The position numbers and the translations under genes are program-made. This document shows, piece after piece, positions 8,777 to 17,211 of a stretch of 33,940 bases of DNA. The notes under the pieces are model-generated. The model was not told where the DNA came from. It ran no database searches and worked only from the letters and a program-made list of their open reading frames with translations. Each line of letters starts with the position of its first letter. Within the stretch, counting starts at the first letter, position 1. Source of the stretch: Lachnospiraceae bacterium (GTDB taxonomy: Bacteria > Bacillota > Clostridia > Lachnospirales > Lachnospiraceae); NCBI GenBank assembly GCA_017417105.1, contig JAFPZU010000007.1:1-33940 (forward strand), read 5' to 3'.

Positions 8777-8863
8777 ATGGCAAAGACAAGACTATTTGGA
8801 ACAATATGGGTAAATATGATTGTTCCAACACGCTTAAAAGCCTTATTTGGGGGGATTTGGTGA
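8777..8863 (+). CDS. Possible 28-residue leader peptide or small protein
   Basis: An ATG at 8777 preceded by AGAGGG at 8765-8770 opens a 28-codon frame ending in TGA at 8863, twenty bases before the next gene. The peptide is basic and hydrophobic with two tryptophans. A perfect 10-bp inverted repeat (8796-8805 with 8819-8828, 13-base loop) lies inside it. It could be a leader peptide or a small membrane-active protein, but it may equally be chance. I do not recognise it. Confidence 0.3.
   Translation: MAKTRLFGTIWVNMIVPTRLKALFGGIW
8796..8828. repeat. Perfect 10-bp inverted repeat inside the small ORF
   Basis: TTGGAACAAT (8796-8805) and ATTGTTCCAA (8819-8828) are exact reverse complements around a 13-base loop. 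It lies about 55 bases before the start at 8883, so it could be an operator for a dimeric regulator or an RNA hairpin in the leader. Confidence 0.45.
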
Positions 8864-8882
8864 AAACTGACGGGGAAACGTA

Positions 8883-10499
8883 GTGTTAAGGGAATTCTTA
8901 AAAAGATACATAGTGATAATTCTGGTGGCGGCTGCAGTTCTTGTAGCCGTCATCTTGTGCATCACCGCGGGGATCACGGCAAGGAGACTTAAGGGGGCTC
9001 CTCTTTGGGAGGAGATGACGATAGAACTTGGTGACAGGATAATAAGGGATCCTGCCTATTATGTAGAGGGAAGGCAGTGGACCATAGATCATACCGTGAT
9101 AGATGTTTCCCGGGCAAACAACGTTCAGGTAGGAGATTATGAGGTGAAGGCAATAAATCCTTTCGCCGAATATATTTTCAGGATCCATGTGCGGGATACA
9201 AGAGCGCCGGCTCTTACCATCGGGGAGTCGTCCAGGACGGTCTTGAAGGTTAAAGAGACCTATGGGATGGATGTGATCGGAGCCAGAGCCTACGACTTAA
9301 GCGGCTATGCTGTGATCAAATATGTCTATAACGGTCAGGAGGTGCATGAGCTTTGCTTTGATGAGGCGGGAAGATATGAGATAACTGTCAGGGCATCGGA
9401 CGGGAATGCCAACAGAACCGAGAAGACGGTTCAGCTTTTCGTTGATACTCCGCCTGAGTTTTATGGGCTTCATGATCAGTATGTTCTAAGCGGAAGCAGT
9501 GAGGAGGATCTTGATCCGGTATTTGCAAAGGACGAGGTGGACGGAGGCCTGACGGCTAAGATAAAGACAGATCTTTCGGAAGTGAATTTTAACCTGCCGG
9601 GAGATTATACCGTACACTACAAAGTCAGCGACGGATACGGTCTTGATGCAACGGCCGAGAGCAAGATCCATGTGGTGTCATCGGAGCAGACAGTTAAGGA
9701 ACATGAAAATGACTGCGTCTTAAGCGCGAAAGATCTTGAATATGCAGTAGAAGAGGGCTTCTTTTCCTATAAACCCCTTAAGGAGCCTGACAGGAAATGG
9801 GTGATGGATAACTGTGACAGAACCCTGGTGAATCTCTATACCGAATGGTCTGACGGGAGCAGCAACAGCGGCTCGGCCTTTGTCTACAGGGTGACGCCGG
9901 AATATGTATATTTTGTTTCCGTCTATCATGTTACCAGCGTGATGCAGGATTATCCGGTATGGTTCACTTTCTACGACGGCAGCAGCATAAGATGTATGAT
10001 AACGCCATTAAGGCTCAGCGCCGGCAATGAGGCCTCGCTTTTCAGGATAGCGGTAAGGGATATTCCTTATCATACTTTTGTAAGGCTTAAGCAGGCTGCA
10101 GAGGAAGATAATATTTATGATACGGTAAAACCCGGAACCCTGCTTTTGGAGTACTGCAAAAACTGGCGGGCGGGTGAAATAGAAGAGCTTGTAAAGGATG
10201 TGCGGGTCATATCTTTTAAGCTTTCGGATATACAGAAGCAGTATGTGGATGAGGAATCCTATTTTGCGGTGACAAGAGAGTCTGTAGGGGGCATGAGCGG
10301 GACGGCAGTTTTTGATCACAGGGGAGTTCTTGCCGGGATATGCAGCAAGACCATGTATCCGCTTGAGGAGGAGGAGACTAAATTTCAGGACGGCTGTGAT
10401 TTCCTGCTGAAGGTCGACACATTATCCGAGCTTATGGACAGGACCGAAGAAATCGATAAAATGGAGAAGAGAAGAACGAAATATAATTCAGCGCAGTAA
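8883..10499 (+). CDS. Membrane-anchored protein with Ig-like domains and a trypsin-fold domain
   Basis: The 538-residue product has one N-terminal transmembrane helix (about residues 9-31) with the rest predicted outside. Residues about 85-265 look like two or three Ig/cadherin-like repeats, each ending in a pattern such as GDYTVHYKVSDG or GRYEITVRASDG followed by a beta strand. The C-terminal domain (about 325-515) resembles trypsin-like serine proteases: H349 in YHVTS and S472 in GGMSGTAVF fall at the histidine and serine positions. The aspartate position seems to hold E383 (NEASLFRI where DxALLKI is usual). It could be an altered protease or a pseudo-protease. The GTG start follows immediately on an in-frame TGA 15 bases upstream, so it cannot extend far. 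No homologue is recognised by name. Confidence 0.75.
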   Translation: MLREFLKRYIVIILVAAAVLVAVILCITAGITARRLKGAPLWEEMTIELGDRIIRDPAYYVEGRQWTIDHTVIDVSRANNVQVGDYEVKAINPFAEYIFRIHVRDTRAPALTIGESSRTVLKVKETYGMDVIGARAYDLSGYAVIKYVYNGQEVHELCFDEAGRYEITVRASDGNANRTEKTVQLFVDTPPEFYGLHDQYVLSGSSEEDLDPVFAKDEVDGGLTAKIKTDLSEVNFNLPGDYTVHYKVSDGYGLDATAESKIHVVSSEQTVKEHENDCVLSAKDLEYAVEEGFFSYKPLKEPDRKWVMDNCDRTLVNLYTEWSDGSSNSGSAFVYRVTPEYVYFVSVYHVTSVMQDYPVWFTFYDGSSIRCMITPLRLSAGNEASLFRIAVRDIPYHTFVRLKQAAEEDNIYDTVKPGTLLLEYCKNWRAGEIEELVKDVRVISFKLSDIQKQYVDEESYFAVTRESVGGMSGTAVFDHRGVLAGICSKTMYPLEEEETKFQDGCDFLLKVDTLSELMDRTEEIDKMEKRRTKYNSAQ

Positions 10500-10557
10500 T
10501 ATGACAATTGCTTAATCTAATTTGTTGGCAGTTACTCTGTTTAAAGCGAAATAACGC

Positions 10558-10589
10558 TTGCAAATGGCGGTGGGCTATGTTATTATAAT
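10558..10589 (+). promoter_or_regulatory. Promoter of secG
   Basis: TTGCAA (10558-10563) is followed after 17 bases by TATTAT (10581-10586), overlapping a TATAAT at 10584-10589. It lies about 70 bases before the secG ATG in the only non-coding gap there. Confidence 0.6.
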
Positions 10590-10657
10590 TGACCGTGTAC
10601 GTCATGTGACGGGTGTACACCAGATCAGGATAAGACCACGATAGAAAGGATATTGAT

Positions 10658-10897
10658 ATGTCAGGTGTAAGGATTGCTTTATATATTGTTTTTATGATAA
10701 TCTGTCTGGCACTCACTTTTATAGTGCTTATGCAGGAGGGGAAGAGCGCAGGACTTGGAGCCATAAGCGGAATGGCGGATACATACTGGGGCAAGAATAA
10801 GGGACGTTCCATGGAAGGCAAGCTCCAGAAGATAACTATCGCGCTTTGCGTGCTTTTCATGGTGATAGCACTGGTGCTTAATATCAAGGCTATCTGA
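10658..10897 (+). CDS. secG: Preprotein translocase subunit SecG
   Basis: SecG is the small, non-essential subunit of the SecYEG channel and assists protein export. The 79-residue length, two transmembrane helices (about residues 5-24 and 57-77) and the central loop containing LMQEGKSAGLGAISG are diagnostic. GAAAGGA ahead of the ATG supports the start. It is followed by a strong terminator and then rnr and smpB, the usual secG-rnr-smpB order in Firmicutes. Confidence 0.95.
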   Translation: MSGVRIALYIVFMIICLALTFIVLMQEGKSAGLGAISGMADTYWGKNKGRSMEGKLQKITIALCVLFMVIALVLNIKAI

Positions 10898-10924
10898 TAG
10901 GAAGGATAAAGAAATTATGAAAGA

Positions 10925-10959
10925 AAACGCTCCTGAGTAAATCAGGAGCGTTTTATAGT
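10925..10959 (+). terminator. Strong intrinsic terminator after secG
   Basis: A 13-bp perfect stem (10925-10937 with 10943-10955) has a 5-base loop, and its 3' arm ends in a TTTT run followed by AT. It separates secG from rnr, only 15 bases before the rnr ATG. Transcription of rnr therefore needs readthrough or an internal promoter. Confidence 0.9.
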
Positions 10960-10970
10960 ATTATAGGTTT

Positions 10971-12992
10971 ATGAAGAAAACAAAAGGAAAGAAAAAGAAA
11001 GCATATTACATAAAAAAGCCTAAGGGAAGCGGCAAGATGAAATCCCTGAAATTAAGGGGGGTGTTTTTTGCGACCCAGGCGGGGTTTGGATTCGTAAAAG
11101 CCGAAGGATCTGAGGAGGAATTCTTTATTCCCCCGGACGGCGCAGGATCTTCCATGCACGGGGATACGGTGGAGATCCATGTCCTGAAGCCTGCCCATGG
11201 AAAAAAGAGCGCTGAAGCAGAGGTTACAAGAGTTATAGAACGGGCGGCTGAATTTATTGTCGGAACCTTTGAGGAGGGTGTAAAGAGCAGACGTACGGGA
11301 GATATAGCGTACGGTTTCGTTATCCCGGATAATAAGCATTACGCCGATGACATCTTTGTAAGTCGTGAACGCAGCAAGGGCGCAAAAGAGGGTGACAAGG
11401 TGGTCGTAAGGATCACCGATTACGGGAACAGAAACCGTAACAGAAAGAGCGAGGGAATAATAACCGAGATACTGGGGGACATTGATTCTCCCGGAGTTGA
11501 TATAACCTCCCTTGTAAGGGGCTATGGTCTGCCGGAAAGCTTTCCGAAGGATGTGGAGAGGGAAGCGAGGGCGGTTGCTGCTCCTTTGGAGGCAAAGGAT
11601 ATAAAAGACAGAAAGGATCTGAGAGATACTTTAACCATAACAATAGACGGGGATGACTCCAAGGATTTTGATGATGCTGTAAGCCTCGTGAAAAAAAATG
11701 AAGGATGGGAGCTTGGCGTACATATAGCGGATGTTTCGGAGTATGTAAGGGAAGGGTCGGAGCTTGATCTTGAAGCATTAAGGAGAGGGACTTCAGTCTA
11801 TCTTCCCGACAGGGTGATACCGATGCTGCCCATGATCCTTTCAAACGGCATCTGTTCCTTAAATCCCGGGGAGGAGAGGCTTACGCTCTCCTGCATGATG
11901 ACCCTTGACGATAAGGGAAAGATAAAAAAGTCCAGGATAGCCGAAAGCGTGATAAAAAGCCATTACAGAATGACCTACAGCAAAGTGCAGAAGATACTTG
12001 ACGGGGACGAGGAGCTTATAAGGGAGTATCAGGAGATAGTCCCGATGTTAAAAGACATGGATCATGTGGCAAAGCTCATACGTAAGAGACGGGTTAAGCA
12101 CGGAGCCATAGATTTTGATCTGCCGGAAGCTGAGATAGAGCTTGACGAGAATGGTCATACAAAAGATGTCAGGTTACATGAAAGAAATGATGCCACAAGG
12201 CTCATAGAGGATTTCATGCTCCTTGCGAACGAAACCGTTGCCGAAACCTTTGCCTTGATGGATACTCCGTTTATCTACAGGGTGCATGACGAGCCGGATG
12301 AGGACAGCTTAAGGGATCTTGCGCTTTTTATTCAAAGATTCGGTTTTCACCTTAAGCAGAAAAAGGATGGAAAGACGTCCTCAGGCGAGCTTCAGGAGCT
12401 CCTTAAAAGCGTGGAGGATACGGATGCCGAAAGGCTTATACGGACGCTTGCCTTAAGATCCATGGCACAGGCAAGGTATTCCACCGAATGCAGGGGGCAC
12501 TACGGGCTTGCCATGAAGTATTATACTCATTTTACCTCTCCCATAAGACGCTATCCCGATCTGCAGATACATCGTATAATAAAGGAATACTTAAGACTTG
12601 AGCTTACCGACAAAAGACTTTCACATTATGAAAAGATCCTTGGAAAGGTCGCGGATGAGTCCAGTTCTCTGGAGCGAAGAGCCGATGATGTGGAGCGGGA
12701 AGCCGGCAAGATAAAGATGGTTGAATACATGCAGTCCCGTATCGGAGAGGAATATGAGGGCATAATTTCCGGGGTAACGGGCTGGGGGATCTATGTGGAG
12801 CTTCCTAACTGCATAGAAGGAATGGTTCCCTTAAGGGATATGACGGATGATTATTACGAATATGACGATGCAGGGCACCGTGTCATAGGCCGGGCTACAG
12901 GAAAGCAGTATCTTCTCGGGGAGAGCGTCAGGGTTATTATTGTCAGAGCCGACAAGCTTTCACGGGAGATAGATATGAGTTTTGCGGGGTGA
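10971..12992 (+). CDS. rnr: Ribonuclease R
   Basis: RNase R is a processive 3'-5' exoribonuclease that degrades structured RNA and works with tmRNA-SmpB on non-stop mRNA. The 673-residue protein has a lysine-rich N-terminus, cold-shock domains (about residues 30-165), the RNB catalytic domain (about 205-540) with the metal-binding motif DGDDSKDFDDAV near residue 226, and a C-terminal S1 domain (about 585-670, GVTGWGIYVEL). ATG 10971 has no clear ribosome binding site. ATG 11037 (M23) has AAGGGA eight bases upstream and would give 651 residues, so the start is uncertain. smpB begins three bases after the stop. Confidence 0.95.
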   Translation: MKKTKGKKKKAYYIKKPKGSGKMKSLKLRGVFFATQAGFGFVKAEGSEEEFFIPPDGAGSSMHGDTVEIHVLKPAHGKKSAEAEVTRVIERAAEFIVGTFEEGVKSRRTGDIAYGFVIPDNKHYADDIFVSRERSKGAKEGDKVVVRITDYGNRNRNRKSEGIITEILGDIDSPGVDITSLVRGYGLPESFPKDVEREARAVAAPLEAKDIKDRKDLRDTLTITIDGDDSKDFDDAVSLVKKNEGWELGVHIADVSEYVREGSELDLEALRRGTSVYLPDRVIPMLPMILSNGICSLNPGEERLTLSCMMTLDDKGKIKKSRIAESVIKSHYRMTYSKVQKILDGDEELIREYQEIVPMLKDMDHVAKLIRKRRVKHGAIDFDLPEAEIELDENGHTKDVRLHERNDATRLIEDFMLLANETVAETFALMDTPFIYRVHDEPDEDSLRDLALFIQRFGFHLKQKKDGKTSSGELQELLKSVEDTDAERLIRTLALRSMAQARYSTECRGHYGLAMKYYTHFTSPIRRYPDLQIHRIIKEYLRLELTDKRLSHYEKILGKVADESSSLERRADDVEREAGKIKMVEYMQSRIGEEYEGIISGVTGWGIYVELPNCIEGMVPLRDMTDDYYEYDDAGHRVIGRATGKQYLLGESVRVIIVRADKLSREIDMSFAG

Positions 12993-12995
12993 GAT

Positions 12996-13463
12996 ATGGC
13001 AGATAAGAGTGGAAAAAAAGTGCTTGTTAATAATAAAAAAGCCTTTCATGATTATTTTATAGAAGAACAGCTGGAGGTCGGAATAGAGCTTTTCGGTACG
13101 GAGGTCAAATCCGTTCGTGCCGGGAAATGCTCCATTAAGGAGGCCTACATAGATGCGCGAAGCGGTGAGCTTATTATCTACGGGATGAACATCACTCCCT
13201 ATGAAAAAGGGAATATATTCAACAAGGATCCCTTAAGAGTCAGGAGGCTTCTCGCGCATAAAAGGGAGATAATGAAGCTTGCGGGTCAGACCTCGCAGAA
13301 AGGCTATACGATCCTGCCTCTGGAAGTGTATCTTACAAGAGGCAAAGTAAAGCTTCTCATAGGACTTGGACGGGGAAAGAAACTGTACGATAAAAGAGAC
13401 AGCATTGCAAAGAGAGATGCAAGGCGTGAGACCGAAAGGGAGTGGAAAGTAAAGAATATCTGA
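12996..13463 (+). CDS. smpB: SsrA-binding protein SmpB
   Basis: SmpB binds tmRNA (ssrA) and is required for rescue of stalled ribosomes. The 155-residue protein has the conserved core GIELFGTEVKSVRAGKCSIKEAYID near residue 30 and the basic tail KRDSIAKRDARRE near residue 135. The start lies three bases after the rnr stop. The tmRNA gene, often nearby in other genomes, is not in this window: the next gene is convergent and ends nine bases away. Confidence 0.97.
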   Translation: MADKSGKKVLVNNKKAFHDYFIEEQLEVGIELFGTEVKSVRAGKCSIKEAYIDARSGELIIYGMNITPYEKGNIFNKDPLRVRRLLAHKREIMKLAGQTSQKGYTILPLEVYLTRGKVKLLIGLGRGKKLYDKRDSIAKRDARRETEREWKVKNI

Positions 13464-13472
13464 GACAGCTCC

Positions 13473-15350
13473 TTACTCAGTAACGATCACGGGGACACGG
13501 TAACTAAGGCCGTCGCTGCAGGATACGGTTATTACCGTTTTTCCCGGAGACAAGGGGATGATCTGTCCGTCCTTTCTTACCTCGCATATGGCGGCATCAT
13601 CAGGGGTGAACGTCACGCCCATGGCAGATATCTCGGCATAGCCTAATTCACGTATGCTGTAGTCTCCGTAGGTTACTATAGGCCTTATGGCTGAGGCATA
13701 GGGACTTGAGATAGCGGCTTCATAACTGTCCACCGGAGAATAAAACCGCGTGAGCTTTGAGGCTCTCATCCCTTCCGGATCCATGATGCAAAGACAGATC
13801 TGTCTTGTAAGTCCCTCGTATTCTATCGTTATATATGTCTTGCCTGCCGACAGGGCCGTGACAGTATTGCCTTCAACAGAGATCAGGTTTTCATCATAAC
13901 CGCTGAAAGTGACCCTGGAAGCATCCGCTCTGTGATATATCCTGTTGCTGTCCACCCAGCTGCAGCCTAAATTAAAGGAATATCCTTCGTAGCACATACT
14001 GACCAGATTATCCGCTGTAATAAAGATGGCATCCTGGCTGGAGCGCCTGCTGCCCCGGGTCATGGAAACCTTCATATTTTCAAGTTCTTCTTCACTGCGG
14101 TCCGGGAGGTTGGAAATTCCTATTGATAACGGGGCAAACCTTGTAGCCCAGACTCCCCAGGAAGAGCCTCCCTGCCCTGCATAAGCATAACCTGCCATTA
14201 CAGGATCCCCCTTCTTTATATGGCCTGATCCGTCGGACATGATGCCGCAGTTATGACAGCCGCAGATAACATTTTCGTTAAGCTCGGATATTCTTTCAAA
14301 ATACACTCCGTCATTTGAATCATAGTACAGAAGACAGCTACCTGAATTGAAACGTCTGTTGGTACATACTGCAACAAATTTCTGATATTCTTCCACATAG
14401 GCTACGTCCCAGGAGTCACAATCCGAATAGATGTATTCCTCTCCGTAATATTTCGGGGAGCTGCTGTTAGCGCTGGGATCCTTCGGTGTATCTGTTCTGA
14501 TCACGGCATATCCTTTGAATTTCAGCTCATTAGGCCAGTCCTCCCGGTCCAGCTTTACGGTACGGACTTCGGTGGAGCGCACTCTTTGATTATCCGCCGC
14601 ACCTGCATCCCTTGTGGTATACACATAGAGCACATCGCCCAGAAGCACAAAGCTTGGTTCACCGACGCCCCAGCCGTTCCAGACACCGTCATAGCAGACT
14701 AAAGGCTCCGGCGGACCGCCCCAGCCCTTGCCGTCCCACTTAAGGAAGGGACCGTCGGGATTTTCGGATCTTGCAATGAATACGTTATTGCAGATACCCT
14801 GTCCTGTAGGATCGATGGTAGAGGTATATCCGATGTAGTAATACCCGTCATGGTAAAAAACGTCCGGATCGCACACTGACATGGCGTCTTTTGAGTTGGG
14901 CGTCGGGCTCAGGACTATTTTTTCATCTGTCCAGGTTTCGCCCTTATCATCGGAATGAAGATAGAGTATCCAGTCAAGCTCCTGAGTTCCGTCGCCGGCA
15001 GAGGAGAACCAGGCATCCATGCTGCCGTCATCGTTTAAGAGGATGGATGGTCCGTAGCGGTAATCATAACCGGCTCCGCGGGCAGGTTTGAAAACATCGT
15101 AGCCGCTTTCGGTTACGGAAAGCTTTAAGTGGCTGTCATAGTAGGGGCTTATTATCTCCGGCTCCTCCTTTTCCTCATCATCTTCGGCTTCTTCCGTATG
15201 CTTCCCGGGAGTAAGCCCCCGTCTTATCTTTTTTTGAATGCCGTGAAAAGACTGCTCCTCACAGCCCGTAAGGGTAAGAAGCAGAATGAAAATGAAGATC
15301 AGAGCTAAGTTTTTTTTTATCGGCGTTCTGTTCGTTTCGTTATGAGACAT
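13473..15350 (-). CDS. Lipoprotein with GH43-like beta-propeller and Big_2-like domains
   Basis: This 625-residue protein, the only clear minus-strand gene, carries a signal peptide with lipobox LTGC (C30), so it should be a surface lipoprotein. Residues about 80-400 resemble the five-bladed propeller of GH43/GH32-type glycosidases, with patterns such as CDPDVFYHDGYYYIGYTS and GVGEPSFVLLGDVLYVYTT. The catalytic residues cannot be assigned with confidence. Two bacterial Ig-like (Big_2) segments follow, including VTALSAGKTYITIEY near residue 510 and IIPLSPGKTVITVSC near the end. A role in binding or trimming a polysaccharide is likely but inferred. It converges on smpB with no clear terminator between them. 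Confidence 0.8.
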   Translation of the reverse strand: MSHNETNRTPIKKNLALIFIFILLLTLTGCEEQSFHGIQKKIRRGLTPGKHTEEAEDDEEKEEPEIISPYYDSHLKLSVTESGYDVFKPARGAGYDYRYGPSILLNDDGSMDAWFSSAGDGTQELDWILYLHSDDKGETWTDEKIVLSPTPNSKDAMSVCDPDVFYHDGYYYIGYTSTIDPTGQGICNNVFIARSENPDGPFLKWDGKGWGGPPEPLVCYDGVWNGWGVGEPSFVLLGDVLYVYTTRDAGAADNQRVRSTEVRTVKLDREDWPNELKFKGYAVIRTDTPKDPSANSSSPKYYGEEYIYSDCDSWDVAYVEEYQKFVAVCTNRRFNSGSCLLYYDSNDGVYFERISELNENVICGCHNCGIMSDGSGHIKKGDPVMAGYAYAGQGGSSWGVWATRFAPLSIGISNLPDRSEEELENMKVSMTRGSRRSSQDAIFITADNLVSMCYEGYSFNLGCSWVDSNRIYHRADASRVTFSGYDENLISVEGNTVTALSAGKTYITIEYEGLTRQICLCIMDPEGMRASKLTRFYSPVDSYEAAISSPYASAIRPIVTYGDYSIRELGYAEISAMGVTFTPDDAAICEVRKDGQIIPLSPGKTVITVSCSDGLSYRVPVIVTE

Positions 15351-15389
15351 ACGTAGAGTTTAACATTTAATGGTGATAAATGCCAAGGT

Positions 15390-15418
15390 TTGAAATATGA
15401 AATATCTTATGGTACAAT
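15390..15418 (+). promoter_or_regulatory. Promoter of the second Ser/Thr kinase gene
   Basis: TTGAAA (15390-15395), a 17-base spacer and TACAAT (15413-15418) form a near-consensus sigma-A promoter in the divergent gap before the kinase gene. Confidence 0.7.
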
Positions 15419-15523
15419 GTGCGGCGTCTGACAGGTTTATTATTACGTTATATCTGGATTTCGTGATGGACAGCAGTTTCGCTGTCTGTAATTCATTCAT
15501 TTCAAACGGAAAACGGAGGAGCA

Positions 15524-17125
15524 ATGTATCTTTGCGGTAAAAGGTACAGGGTGATCCGAAAGCTCGGGGAGGGCGGTTTCTCAAAGGTCTATCTCGTGGA
15601 GGATCAGGTGCTGAAAAACACCTGGGCGGTAAAGGAGATAGGAGAATGCGATGAGGTCAGTTATTCCGCAGTCAGGGCGGAAATAAGCGTTCTTTCAAAA
15701 GTTTCCCATCCCGGAATAGTGCGGATCACCGATGTATTCAGTTCAAACGGACGTATCTATATAGTGATGGATCATATAAGGGGCAGGAATCTTAACGAGA
15801 TCCTTAAGGCCGGGGGGAAGCTTCCGGGAAAGCTTGTTTTTGCCTGGGGGAAGGAACTTTGCGAAGCCGTGGCATACCTTCACTCCATGGATCCTCCCGT
15901 AATAATAAGGGACTTAAAGCCTCAGAATATAATGGTAAGGCCGGATGGTCATATCGTGCTCATTGATTTCGGCGCGGCATCCCCGGAGCATAATAAGGAA
16001 CCGGAAAGAATCTCATTTGCCACAAAGAAATGGGCGGCGCCGGAGCAGATAAAAAAGGGGACGGCGGATAAAAGATCCGACATTTATTCCCTTGGAAAGG
16101 TTCTTGAAGCGATATCGGGGAAGGATAAGCCTTTGGGAATGGGGCTTGTCATAAAAAGATGCACCCTGACCGATCCGAGGCTTCGTTATCGCAGCGCCTA
16201 TGGAGTCATGAGGGATCTTGCCATTATAAGAAACATCGGGAAGATAGCAGCCGGGGCAGTTATTCTACTGACAGCCGCAGTTCTTTTAACCTGCGGCGGC
16301 GGAAGCAAAGCGGCGGCAGGACAGGATGCTTTAAGCACGGAAGATTCTGGAAACAGGAAGTCATATGAGCAGGCTCTGGGATGTTTTTATGATCTTCAGG
16401 ATTATGACGGGATGGCTCTTTATCTTGAAGGACTAAGCAAAGAGGAGTACCCCGAAAAGGATTATTATCTTGAGGTTTCTGAAATTCTCTCGGGAGAGCG
16501 GGATGACGGGAATATAAGCGATGCTATCGAAAGGTTTGAGGAGTTCAATGAAAGTGATATCTTTCAAAAAGACAGGGAGAGGTATATAAAAAATGCGTTC
16601 TGCATAGTAAAAGCCTGGCTTTCTTCCGGGACAGAGGACAGATATGACAGGGCATATTCCGGCATCCTTAAGATAATGGATCGCTGCGGCGAGGAGGGAA
16701 CATACAAAAGGGACGCAAAAAAGCTTGCAGTAAATATTCTTATACTCAAAGGCCGGGAAAATGAAAATGACCGGAGCACGGCTTATCATGAGGCTATAGA
16801 GTATATGGAAAAGCTTCTTGCTGAAGCAGGAGATGATAAGGAAGAGTATATCGCAAGGAAGATGGATGAAGCAGCGCTGTATTCTGAACTTAAAGAATAT
16901 GAAAAAGCTCTTGAGATATATGCAGATGCCGAAACGAAATACCCTGCCGACCCGGCGATAAGCTACTTTGCCCATCTTTCCCTTCTGATGCAGACGGGAG
17001 CCCCAAAGGCTGAAGTGGAGGAACTATGGGAGAAGACGGAGGAGGTTGAAGGAATAAAAGAGGATGTATCCTATGCTGTTATGAAAGAAAGGGCAGAGGG
17101 GTATCACGGGGATAAAAATTATTGA
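15524..17125 (+). CDS. Transmembrane Ser/Thr protein kinase with C-terminal helical repeats
   Basis: The 533-residue protein is a eukaryotic-like kinase distinct from the PASTA kinase. The N-terminal kinase domain (about residues 1-235) has GEGGFSKVY, catalytic lysine K37 (WAVKEI), IRDLKPQN with D130, DFGAA with D148 and APEQ. The HRD histidine is isoleucine here; aromatic or aliphatic replacements occur in related bacterial kinases, so activity is still expected. One membrane helix (about 240-261) follows. The outer part (about 265-533) is mostly helical, charged and TPR-like. It may sense a ligand or bind partners. GGAGG precedes the ATG, and a near-consensus promoter lies upstream. The stop codon overlaps the -35 box of the next gene. 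Confidence 0.9.
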   Translation: MYLCGKRYRVIRKLGEGGFSKVYLVEDQVLKNTWAVKEIGECDEVSYSAVRAEISVLSKVSHPGIVRITDVFSSNGRIYIVMDHIRGRNLNEILKAGGKLPGKLVFAWGKELCEAVAYLHSMDPPVIIRDLKPQNIMVRPDGHIVLIDFGAASPEHNKEPERISFATKKWAAPEQIKKGTADKRSDIYSLGKVLEAISGKDKPLGMGLVIKRCTLTDPRLRYRSAYGVMRDLAIIRNIGKIAAGAVILLTAAVLLTCGGGSKAAAGQDALSTEDSGNRKSYEQALGCFYDLQDYDGMALYLEGLSKEEYPEKDYYLEVSEILSGERDDGNISDAIERFEEFNESDIFQKDRERYIKNAFCIVKAWLSSGTEDRYDRAYSGILKIMDRCGEEGTYKRDAKKLAVNILILKGRENENDRSTAYHEAIEYMEKLLAEAGDDKEEYIARKMDEAALYSELKEYEKALEIYADAETKYPADPAISYFAHLSLLMQTGAPKAEVEELWEKTEEVEGIKEDVSYAVMKERAEGYHGDKNY

Positions 17126-17150
17126 CGGAAAAATGCTAAAAGAGTATGAT
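17122..17150 (+). promoter_or_regulatory. Promoter of the tandem cNMP-binding protein gene
   Basis: TTGACG (17122-17127), a 17-base spacer and TATGAT (17145-17150) make a strong promoter. The -35 box overlaps the TGA of the upstream kinase, so the gene can be expressed independently of it. Confidence 0.7.
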
Positions 17151-17211
17151 GGTCAATAGGTTTATCAACCCAGGAATAAACTATGATGATTAACGAAAGG
17201 TGGGTACATTC

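Larger units (their letters stand above)
8204..8882. other. Gene-poor, inverted-repeat-rich region after rpe
   Basis: This 679-base stretch has no ORF with a recognisable product. It holds several inverted repeats: CGCGAACG (8228-8235) against CGTTCCGCG (8260-8268, one bulged base); GGTTAAC (8277-8283) against GTTAACC (8313-8319) with a nested GTGCC-TTC-GGCAC (8292-8304); an 11-bp hairpin at 8428-8453; and a perfect 10-bp repeat at 8796-8828. A promoter candidate lies at 8605-8634 and a possible 28-codon ORF at 8777-8863. It could be a structured RNA, the remains of a lost gene (thiN is expected here), or a 5' leader for the gene at 8883. Confidence 0.5.

Noticed and set aside
8204..8882. tmRNA, 6S RNA, RNase P RNA or SRP RNA
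   Set aside because: I could not find the characteristic conserved segments of these RNAs; none can be supported.
15899..15913. Kinase inactivated by loss of the HRD histidine
   Set aside because: The catalytic aspartate D130, lysine K37 and DFG are present, and changes at the His position occur in active related kinases.
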